Assembly (NCBI RefSeq): GCF_000430825.1
Contig: NZ_AUMT01000004.1
Span: 1 to 64,000 of the forward strand
Direction of reading: 5' to 3'
From: Chryseobacterium daeguense DSM 19388
Lineage (GTDB): Bacteria; Bacteroidota; Bacteroidia; Flavobacteriales; Weeksellaceae
DNA: 64,000 bases
The notes under the pieces are model-generated. The model saw nothing but the letters and a program-made list of their open reading frames with translations. It was not told the origin of the DNA and did no database searches. Made by a program: the position numbers and the translations under genes. Below are positions 1 to 6,546 of the stretch, piece after piece (positions within the stretch are counted from its first letter, which is position 1; each line of letters starts with the position of its first letter).

Positions 1-336
1 GAGGGATACAGTATGCGTGCACAGAATTTACGTCAATAGTCGGGAAAAATATTACCCGAAGTATGAGTGGAAAGGGAAATTGCTATGATAATGCTGTAGC
101 GGAGAGTTTTTTCAAAACTCTGAAAACCGAACTTGTCTATCAAAATAAATATGAAACTAGAGACCACGCCAAAAACTCTGTGTTTGAATATATAGAAACA
201 TTTTACAACACCCAGAGAAGGCATTCAGCTTTAGGAAATTTAACCATAAGAGAGTATCAAAATTTAATGTCTAATCAATCTAAAAATGTAGCATAAAGAG
301 TATATAAATTTTGTCTCAAAAATAGTTGCAAGTTCA
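1..336 (+). mobile_element. 3' part of an IS3-family insertion sequence
   Basis: The window opens inside the element. It carries the end of the transposase and a right terminus whose inner end reads TGTCTCAAAAATAGTTGCAA and closes with GTTCA at 336. The same terminus recurs at 1721-1749, which fixes the boundary: sequences after 336 and after 1749 differ completely. The reverse complement of the end starts TGAAC, a usual start for IS3-type terminal repeats. The left end lies outside the window. Confidence 0.85.
3..296 (+). CDS. IS3-family transposase OrfB, C-terminal part (cut by window edge)
   Basis: The frame is open from the window edge to TAA at 294-296, so the ATG at 63 is internal, not the start. 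The visible residues are the end of the DDE integrase core: a Q-Y-A-C-T-EF stretch, then the IS3 motif SMSGKGNCYDNAVAESFFKT, in which the glutamate of AESFF is the third acidic catalytic residue, then the usual YNTQRRHSALG tail. It catalyses cut-and-paste or copy-out transposition of its element. Whether it is intact upstream cannot be seen here. Confidence 0.9.
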   Translation, partial: GIQYACTEFTSIVGKNITRSMSGKGNCYDNAVAESFFKTLKTELVYQNKYETRDHAKNSVFEYIETFYNTQRRHSALGNLTIREYQNLMSNQSKNVA

Positions 337-426
337 GCATTAGAGAAATATGAAAAAGAAGACTTGTCTGATTTTAATAAAAAACTTAAAAAAGGATTAG
401 ACTACAATCCAAAAGATGAAGAATAA
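337..426 (+). pseudogene. 3' stub of a gene interrupted by the IS element
   Basis: Directly after the IS end an open frame of 29 codons runs to TAA at 424-426. It encodes a lysine- and glutamate-rich end (ALEKYEKEDLSDFNKKLKKG, then LDYNPKDEE). It has no start codon of its own and is followed at once by an intrinsic terminator, which is what the tail of a real gene looks like. It is inferred to be the C-terminus of a gene broken by the insertion. The family is not recognised. Confidence 0.55.
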
Positions 427-431
427 TAAAA

Positions 432-462
432 AATCCCCAACGCAAGAAGGGGATTATTTTTT
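432..462. terminator. Intrinsic terminator, bidirectional
   Basis: Stem AATCCCC (432-438) pairs with GGGGATT (449-455) across a 10-base loop and is followed by a T-run. An A-run on the other side means it can also serve the convergent gene ending at 504. Confidence 0.75.
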
Positions 463-503
463 GTCTAAATTTGTGTAAAATTGTATGTAGTTACCAAAAT
501 TTA

Positions 504-1511
504 TTAGTATTTAATGAATTTTTTAATGGTATTGCCGTCTTTTGTAATTATTTTAATTAAATAAGTGCCATTTTCATAATTTGATATATCAAATTGAATA
601 TCTTTTTTATTGACTTTTTTTACTTCTAAAACTCTCCCCCCCATATCAGACAATTCAATAGATTTTATATCTGACTTTGAGTTTGTAATATTGATTATCG
701 AGTCGGCGGGATTTGGAAAAACTTCAATATTATCGTTATCAATATTTAATTCCGATAATCCAAGTGACGAAAAAGGAACTAGCGAAACATTATCTATATA
801 AAAATAGCTGCTCTGATTAGTACTGTTTTGAAATTGCACATTATTTAATCCTCCAATATAGAGATATTTTAAATTAGAGTTGCTGCTGGTTGTAAATGTA
901 AAAGTAATAGTTTCCCATGTAGTTGCCGAAGAAGGGCCTGAAAAACTTGGATTTGTTAAAAAAACTTTATCCGAAGTTATATTTGCACTTGGAATACTCA
1001 CTCCCGTTAAGTTTAAGTTTGCATCTGTAATAAATGCTTGCATTTTAACTGGATTTGACGTAAAATACTCTGCACTCGATACATCAAAAGACAATCGGTA
1101 TTTGGTGTTAGGTTGCAAAGAACTCGTTAACTCGGTTTTTAAAGGCTCACTATAAGTATTTCCTACAACGATACCAGCATAAGCGTGGTTTCCAATGATT
1201 TTATCCGCTTGATTACCAAAGGCGTTTGAAGGAACACCTACTGATGATGTTGCATCTGAATTGAAATAATCGGCAGATGTCATAAAAGATAGATCTTGCC
1301 AACCACACGAGTAATTTAGTTGACCAATATTACTAGGTGGATTACTGTGTTCTTCAAAATTGCCATTTCTAACCAAATTTGGCGGAGTAATGTTTGAACA
1401 ATTATTGTTCTGTGCAAAACTTAAACAGCTTATAAAAATGACTACATAAATAAACTTATTTATTATGTGAAAATGAGAAGAAATTGATTTTTGTTGTTGA
1501 TTTTTTTTCAT
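504..1511 (-). CDS. Secreted protein with type IX secretion (type A) C-terminal sorting domain
   Basis: A 335-residue protein with a basic start, a hydrophobic signal segment at about residues 17-34 (FIYVVIFISCLSFA) and a central region with the NGNFEEHS and QPNTKYRLSFDVSSAEYF motifs, typical of flavobacterial carbohydrate-binding-like beta-sandwich modules. The last 75 residues are a type A sorting domain: IEVFPNPADSIINI, then GGRVLEV, then NGTYLIKI and a basic end (KKFIKY). In known Bacteroidetes systems this tail directs export through the type IX system and is cleaved at the cell surface. The substrate or adhesive role is unknown. It lies between two IS copies, so it may be recently acquired. 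Confidence 0.85.
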   Translation of the reverse strand: MKKNQQQKSISSHFHIINKFIYVVIFISCLSFAQNNNCSNITPPNLVRNGNFEEHSNPPSNIGQLNYSCGWQDLSFMTSADYFNSDATSSVGVPSNAFGNQADKIIGNHAYAGIVVGNTYSEPLKTELTSSLQPNTKYRLSFDVSSAEYFTSNPVKMQAFITDANLNLTGVSIPSANITSDKVFLTNPSFSGPSSATTWETITFTFTTSSNSNLKYLYIGGLNNVQFQNSTNQSSYFYIDNVSLVPFSSLGLSELNIDNDNIEVFPNPADSIINITNSKSDIKSIELSDMGGRVLEVKKVNKKDIQFDISNYENGTYLIKIITKDGNTIKKFIKY

Positions 1512-1671
1512 TATGTATTATATTTTTTCTAAACTAATTGAATTTCATTTTTATCAATCTAGAAAGTAACATCAAACGTAGAATGATATTTGGTTGCAAA
1601 AAACAAATCGAAAACGAATAATTGCGGCGGCAAATATAACTCTAATTTTTGAATTGGCATAATTTTATATT

Positions 1672-1749
1672 AAATTTAATGTCTAACCAATCTAAAAATG
1701 TAGCGTAAAGAAGTATATAAATTTTGTCTCAAAAATAGTTGCAAGTTCA
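1672..1749 (+). mobile_element. Eroded second copy of the same IS3 element (3' end only)
   Basis: This 78-base stretch matches 261-336 with a few substitutions and one extra base. It still encodes the last transposase residues (NLMSNQSKNVA then TAA) and the complete right terminus. Everything upstream of it has been lost, so it is a dead remnant. It shares orientation with the copy at 1-336. The region 1512-1671 before it is AT-rich with no gene or clear signal. Confidence 0.85.
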
Positions 1750-1845
1750 GTTTTTTCCGGTACTTGTGTTCCGGCAACGGGAGGAAGGCCGTTTATTCCG
1801 GAATCACTGAAAGGTATTATTGAAGATGCTCCAGTTTTAGAATAA
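1750..1845 (+). pseudogene. 3' stub of a second gene next to the IS remnant
   Basis: Starting at the IS end, 31 codons run to TAA at 1843-1845, encoding VFSGTCVPATGGRPFIPESL followed by KGIIEDAPVLE. There is no start codon. The base composition is more GC-rich than the surroundings and reads like genuine coding sequence. It is inferred to be the C-terminus of a gene truncated by the IS. The family is not recognised. Bases 1846-1999 hold no further gene. Confidence 0.5.
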
Positions 1846-1999
1846 CAATAAAGACTGAGCCCGGCGAAGCCTTATTTAAAATAAAATCAAAAAATTCAAA
1901 AGACCAAAACTATTGCAGCTATAGTCTTTAAAGCCCTCAAATAATTTCCATTTCCCAAACTTTATCAGTATTTTTACTCAACTTTTTAATAAAAATAAA

Positions 2000-2809
2000 A
2001 TGATTCAGTATTTAGATAATATTCATCACAAAGATTCCAAAAATTTTTTCCTGATTGCAGGGCCTTGTATTATTGAAGGGGAGGATATGGCATTAAGGAT
2101 TGCTGAAAAGGTGGTTGAACTTACAAATAAATATAATATTCCGTATATTTTCAAGGGAAGCTTTAAGAAAGCCAACAGAAGCAGGGTAGACTCATTTACC
2201 ACGATCGGTGAGGAAAAATCTCTGGAAATCCTTAAAAAAGTGGGTCAGACTTTTAATATTCCTACCACTACGGATATCCATGAAAATGAGCATGCGGCTC
2301 TGGCAGCACAATATGTTGATGTACTGCAGATTCCGGCATTTCTGGTTCGTCAGACAGACCTTTTGGTTGCTGCTGCAAAAACCGGAAAGTGTGTTACTTT
2401 AAAAAAGGGACAGTTTCTTTCTCCGGAATCCATGAAATTTGCAGTTCAGAAGATCACAGATTCTGATAATCAAAAAGTGGCAATTATTGAAAGAGGAAAT
2501 TCATTTGGATATACAGATTTAATTGTTGATTACAGGGGAATTCCTACCATGAGACAGTATGCACCTGTAATTCTGGATGTTACACATTCTTTACAGCAGC
2601 CGAATCAAAGTTCGGGCGTTACAGGTGGAAGACCGGATCTCATAGAAACTGTAGCAAAAGCAGGTATTGCAGTAGGCGCGGACGGAATTTTCATAGAAAC
2701 ACATCCTACTCCCGAAACGGCTTTATCAGACGGAGCTAATATGCTGAGATTAGATTTGCTGGAAGACCTTTTACAGAAGTTAACAAGAGTAAGAGAGGCT
2801 ATTTTGTAG
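2000..2809 (+). CDS. kdsA: 3-deoxy-8-phosphooctulonate (KDO-8-P) synthase
   Basis: This 269-residue cytoplasmic enzyme condenses phosphoenolpyruvate with arabinose 5-phosphate to KDO 8-phosphate, the first committed step to the lipopolysaccharide core sugar KDO. The length is normal for the family. Diagnostic segments are visible: IAGPCIIEG near residue 20, FKGSFKKANRSR, TDIHE, the KKGQFLSPESMKFAVQK substrate loop, DVTHSLQQPNQSSGVTGGRP and IFIETHPTPETALSDGANML. The cysteine in GPC is the metal-ligand position of the metal-dependent class; the metal-independent class has asparagine there. No partner gene of the KDO pathway is adjacent. Confidence 0.95.
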   Translation: MIQYLDNIHHKDSKNFFLIAGPCIIEGEDMALRIAEKVVELTNKYNIPYIFKGSFKKANRSRVDSFTTIGEEKSLEILKKVGQTFNIPTTTDIHENEHAALAAQYVDVLQIPAFLVRQTDLLVAAAKTGKCVTLKKGQFLSPESMKFAVQKITDSDNQKVAIIERGNSFGYTDLIVDYRGIPTMRQYAPVILDVTHSLQQPNQSSGVTGGRPDLIETVAKAGIAVGADGIFIETHPTPETALSDGANMLRLDLLEDLLQKLTRVREAIL

Positions 2810-2958
2810 CTCTTACAAACAATATTTATACAAAGAATCAGAATGTTTAATGTGATATTGATGTCCGTTTAGCGTTCTGATTTTTAAATGTTAAATAAAG
2901 TTTAAATAAGTTAAAATAAAATTTATATATTCACGTTTGAAATTTTAAAACATTTCTT

Positions 2959-5205
2959 TTGAAAAAACTAGTTTTACCACTAAGCCTTTTGGTTCCCGCA
3001 ATAGTATTCTCCCAGGCAAAAAAGAAGGATACTACAAAAACTACTAGCATTGAAGAAGTAGTTTTCCAGAAAAAAACAACAGGAAAAACAAACGACCTTA
3101 CTACTGTAAAAATTTCAGCGAAAGATGCGCAGAATGTAGCAAGTATTTCCGGAGGTATTGAAGGAATTATCAAGACGTTACCGTCTGTAAACTCCAATAC
3201 GGAGCTGTCTTCACAATACATGGTTCGTGGTGGAAACTATGACGAAAACCTTATCTACATTAATGATATTGAAATTTACAGGCCGTTCCTGATCAGGAAT
3301 TCCCAACAGGAGGGTTTAAGTATCATCAATCCTGATATGGTTTCTACAGTGAACTTCTCTGCAGGAGGTTTTGAACCGAGATATGGCGATAAAATGTCTT
3401 CTGCTTTAAATATTTATTACAGAGAACCTGAAAAATTTGAGCTTTCCGGGGAAGGCAGCTTAATTGGCGGAAGACTGACTGCCGGTTACGCCTCAGGGAA
3501 AGGCAAAGATGATAACAGGAAGTTTACCGCTTTATTTTCAGGAAGATACAGAAATACAAACCTTGTTCTTAATACTTTAAAAGAAGATACCGATTTTAAT
3601 CCTAAATACATGGATTTCCAGACGTATCTTAATTATCATTTCAGCCCGAAATTTACACTATCATTCATCGGATATTATTCTAAAAATGATTACGAAATGA
3701 TTCCTAAAGAAAGGGAAGTGGACTTCGGAAGTCTACAGCAGCCGTTAAAACTCAATGTAGCCTACGCAGGACGTGAAGACGACAAGTATAAGAATATGAT
3801 GGGAACGGTTTCCATGAACTATAAGCCCTCAGATAAATGGAGATTCACATTGGACGGTTTTGCCTATCAGAACCGTGAAAGAGAATATTATTCCATCGCC
3901 TCAGCTTATATTTTGCAGACATTTGACCCCATTACAGGTGCACCGGTGACGTCCTATGATTCAGGCGGGCAGATTGAGCATGCAAGAAATGATTTGTTTG
4001 TAAAAACGTATGGAGCACAGTTCAGAACGCGTTTTTCTCCTAATGTGAATACGGATATTGAAGTTGGATTTAAATTCGAAAAGGAAAACCTTAAAGATCT
4101 TACCAACGAATGGAAGCTGCTGGATTCTGCCGGATATAGCCTTCCTCATGAAGAATTTATTACGGATCCGAGAAATCCGGGAGATTTGGAACTCATGTAC
4201 AATATTTCCGGAAAAAATCATATTGAACCAACGAGATTATCTGCATACGCACAGTATTCCCAGAAATTTTTCTGGGGAAGCAGTAAGGTTTTCGTGAACG
4301 CGGGAGCCAGAGTTGCTCACTGGAGCTTTAATAATGAAACTATTTTCTCTCCAAGGGCGCAGTTTGCCATCAAGCCGGATTGGGATACAGATATGTTGTT
4401 CAGGCTTTCGGGAGGAATCTATTATCAGGCACCTTTCTATAAGGAAATCAAAGATTTGGATGGTAATTTTAACAGCAATATAAAATCTCAGAGATCAATT
4501 CAGGCAATTTTAGCCAATGATTATGAATTTTATATGTATGACAGGCCATTTAAGCTTACTACAGAGCTTTACTATAAAAAAATGGATAACCTCATTCCAT
4601 ATTATATGGACAATGTAAGGATTCGTTACTCAGGGAAGAATAATGCTTCCGGTTATTCTTACGGTATTGATGCGAGATTATTCGGGGAATTTGTACCAGG
4701 TGTAGATTCTTGGTTATCTGCGAGTTATGCAAGGGTTTATGAAAATATTGACGGAAAAGGAGATATCCCGAGACCTACAGATCAAAGGTTCAGATTTGCA
4801 ATGTTTTATCAGGACTATATGCCGGCTTTTCCAAAAATGCGTGTAAACCTTACACTGACTTATGCAATGGGATTACCGACTGGTGCTCCTATAGTTTTAG
4901 ATCAAAATGGACATCCTGATATTGATGCTAGATATCAATATCAGAAAACACTGCCTTCATACAAAAGAGTAGATTTAGGATTGTCTTATGTGTTTATTGA
5001 TCCTAAGGAAAAAAATAAAGCGTATGGTTTCTGGGGTAACTTTGATGAGCTTACCTTGGGTGTTCAGGTTTTCAATGCGTTCAACATCAGAAATACAGTG
5101 GCTAATCAATGGATTGCAGATGCAAACACGAATTTGATGTATCCGGTTCCGGTACGTTTAACGGGGCGTTTCTTTAATGTGAAATTAGAGTTTAAGATTA
5201 AATAA
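2959..5205 (+). CDS. TonB-dependent outer-membrane receptor
   Basis: A 748-residue protein that starts with TTG, the only start that includes the obvious signal peptide (KKLVLPLSLLVPAIVFSQA). A plug domain follows at about residues 50-160 (GGIEGIIKTLPSVN, YMVRGGNYDENLIYINDIEI, VSTVNFSAGGFEPRYGDKMS). The remainder is a beta-barrel with alternating aromatic strands ending in FNVKLEFKIK. It lacks the N-terminal carboxypeptidase-regulatory-like domain and a neighbouring SusD, so it is not a SusC-type transporter. The family imports metal chelates, vitamins or glycans using TonB. The ligand is not identifiable, but the copper genes immediately downstream make a metal-related role conceivable. Confidence 0.88.
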   Translation: MKKLVLPLSLLVPAIVFSQAKKKDTTKTTSIEEVVFQKKTTGKTNDLTTVKISAKDAQNVASISGGIEGIIKTLPSVNSNTELSSQYMVRGGNYDENLIYINDIEIYRPFLIRNSQQEGLSIINPDMVSTVNFSAGGFEPRYGDKMSSALNIYYREPEKFELSGEGSLIGGRLTAGYASGKGKDDNRKFTALFSGRYRNTNLVLNTLKEDTDFNPKYMDFQTYLNYHFSPKFTLSFIGYYSKNDYEMIPKEREVDFGSLQQPLKLNVAYAGREDDKYKNMMGTVSMNYKPSDKWRFTLDGFAYQNREREYYSIASAYILQTFDPITGAPVTSYDSGGQIEHARNDLFVKTYGAQFRTRFSPNVNTDIEVGFKFEKENLKDLTNEWKLLDSAGYSLPHEEFITDPRNPGDLELMYNISGKNHIEPTRLSAYAQYSQKFFWGSSKVFVNAGARVAHWSFNNETIFSPRAQFAIKPDWDTDMLFRLSGGIYYQAPFYKEIKDLDGNFNSNIKSQRSIQAILANDYEFYMYDRPFKLTTELYYKKMDNLIPYYMDNVRIRYSGKNNASGYSYGIDARLFGEFVPGVDSWLSASYARVYENIDGKGDIPRPTDQRFRFAMFYQDYMPAFPKMRVNLTLTYAMGLPTGAPIVLDQNGHPDIDARYQYQKTLPSYKRVDLGLSYVFIDPKEKNKAYGFWGNFDELTLGVQVFNAFNIRNTVANQWIADANTNLMYPVPVRLTGRFFNVKLEFKIK

Positions 5206-5275
5206 ACAGATTATAGAATTAGGAATTAGGAATTAGCTAATAGGTATATCATCTGCTTAAAATAAATTATAAATA

Positions 5276-5304
5276 AAACTCCTGGATTCTCAGGAGTTTT
5301 TTGT
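5276..5304 (+). terminator. Intrinsic terminator after the TonB-dependent receptor
   Basis: AACTCCTG (5277-5284) pairs with CAGGAGTT (5291-5298) over a 6-base loop, followed by TTTTG. A short triplication of GAATTAG sits just upstream at 5216-5236. Confidence 0.75.
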
Positions 5305-5363
5305 TTTCCTGAATTTTATAACAAGATTACAGAATTTTATAACACACCTACCACATATATTTT

Positions 5364-5371
5364 TATCTTTG
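5364..5371 (+). promoter_or_regulatory. Bacteroidetes -7 box TATCTTTG
   Basis: This is an exact TAnnTTTG match ending 5 bases before the ATG of the HYC_CC_PP gene. If it is used at the normal spacing, transcription would begin at or within a few bases of the start codon, giving a nearly leaderless message. No strong -33 element is seen. Confidence 0.5.
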
Positions 5372-5376
5372 CTCTA

Positions 5377-5754
5377 ATGAAAAAGATACTGGCTATACTG
5401 TTTTCTGTTTTCTACTTCGGATTCTCTTCCGGAGCGGTTTTCAGCGTTCATTATTGTATGGAGAAATTAGCTTCCATCAGTCAGAAAGTTGATGATACCT
5501 GCAGCAAATGCGGTGTTAAAACGAAAAAAGACTGCTGCAAAACAGAAATTAAAGTTGTAAAAGTTGATGATTGTCAAAAATCAGATCTTCTTAAAATTGA
5601 TTTTGTAAAGCAGATTGCAGAAATCCAGCAGCCTGAGTTTTTCTTTGTAGATAAATCTTTTTCAGCTACAAAATTCACTCAGATCCGGATCAACGCGCCT
5701 CCGGAAAATTGGCCAGTTCCTATTTTTATTCATTATTGTAATTTTAGAATTTAA
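5377..5754 (+). CDS. HYC_CC_PP family protein (copper-cluster associated)
   Basis: A 125-residue exported protein with a signal peptide (KKILAILFSVFYFGFSSGAVFS). It carries the three landmarks of the Bacteroidetes HYC_CC_PP family: HYCMEK at about residue 26, a CSKCGVKTKKDCC cluster at about 45-57, and an APPENWPVP segment near the end. Cysteine pairs and the HYC motif suggest metal binding, but the biochemical role of the family is not established. It is followed by a DUF3347 protein and a multicopper oxidase, consistent with a copper-handling unit in the periplasm. Confidence 0.8.
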   Translation: MKKILAILFSVFYFGFSSGAVFSVHYCMEKLASISQKVDDTCSKCGVKTKKDCCKTEIKVVKVDDCQKSDLLKIDFVKQIAEIQQPEFFFVDKSFSATKFTQIRINAPPENWPVPIFIHYCNFRI

Positions 5755-5862
5755 AATTTGTCAGTCATTTGATAATCTTATCATTATGAATGACATGATC
5801 TGTCGTTACGTGCGATTTTGTAACGATTCTTATAAAAACTTATTATTCTAAAATTTAAAACA

Positions 5863-6336
5863 ATGAAAAAATATATCATTACAGCAGCATTATCTTTATT
5901 TTCAATCATTTCACTTTCAGCACAATCCAAAAAAGATGCACAGGTTTCTAAGCTGTATCAGAATTATATTGCTATAAAATCTGCCCTGGCTTCGGACGAT
6001 GCATATAAAACTTCAAAAGCTGCCGCAGAATTCATCAAAACAGCTTCTACTGTTGATTATAAAATGGTTTCTGAGGGAAATTTAAACATTCTCAGAAAAG
6101 ACGCAACTGCAATTTCGGAAGCCAGAAATATTACAGCGCAGCGTGAAACTTTTTATAACTTATCAGACAACATGATCGGGCTTACAAAGGAGTTTAAGCT
6201 TTCCGAAAATCCGATTTATGTTCAGTATTGTCCTATGGCAGACGGAAGCTGGCTGAGCGATGAAAAGAAAATTGTAAATCCGTACTACGGAAGTTCTATG
6301 CTTTCCTGCGGAAGTGTTAAGTCTGAGATAAAATAA
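5863..6336 (+). CDS. DUF3347 domain-containing exported protein
   Basis: A 157-residue protein with a signal peptide (KKYIITAALSLFSIISLSA) and a helical body. Near the C-terminus is the DUF3347 hallmark YVQYCPMADGSWLSDE followed by NPYYGSSMLSCG: two cysteines and a methionine that could coordinate copper. DUF3347 domains occur alone or fused to CusB-like copper efflux subunits in Bacteroidetes, so a periplasmic copper-binding role is inferred. It sits between the HYC_CC_PP gene and the multicopper oxidase. Confidence 0.82.
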   Translation: MKKYIITAALSLFSIISLSAQSKKDAQVSKLYQNYIAIKSALASDDAYKTSKAAAEFIKTASTVDYKMVSEGNLNILRKDATAISEARNITAQRETFYNLSDNMIGLTKEFKLSENPIYVQYCPMADGSWLSDEKKIVNPYYGSSMLSCGSVKSEIK

Positions 6337-6360
6337 TCTGTCTATTTTATTTAAAAATAA

Positions 6361-6530
6361 TAAGTTGTATAGCTTAAATTAAAATTTACTTGAAGCGAAT
6401 TGTTGAGAACTTTTGAGATCTTTGTCAAGCAAAACATCTTGCGAGCTTAAAACCATGTTCAATAATTTCAAGGAAATCTTTACAAGCTTTGTTTTTATCT
6501 GAGCAAGTTTAAATTAAGTTATACAACTTA
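6361..6530. repeat. MITE-like element with about 20-bp imperfect terminal inverted repeats
   Basis: The left end reads TAAGTTGTATAGCTTAAATT (6361-6380). The right end, read in reverse complement, is TAAGTTGTATAACTTAATTT (6511-6530), so the outer 11 bases match exactly. The inside (about 130 bases) encodes nothing and has its own short inverted segments. The size, terminal symmetry and lack of coding capacity fit a non-autonomous miniature element or a large hairpin RNA. It occupies nearly the whole gap in front of the multicopper oxidase and could affect its expression. Confidence 0.65.
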
Positions 6531-6546
6531 AAAACCTCGAAATATT

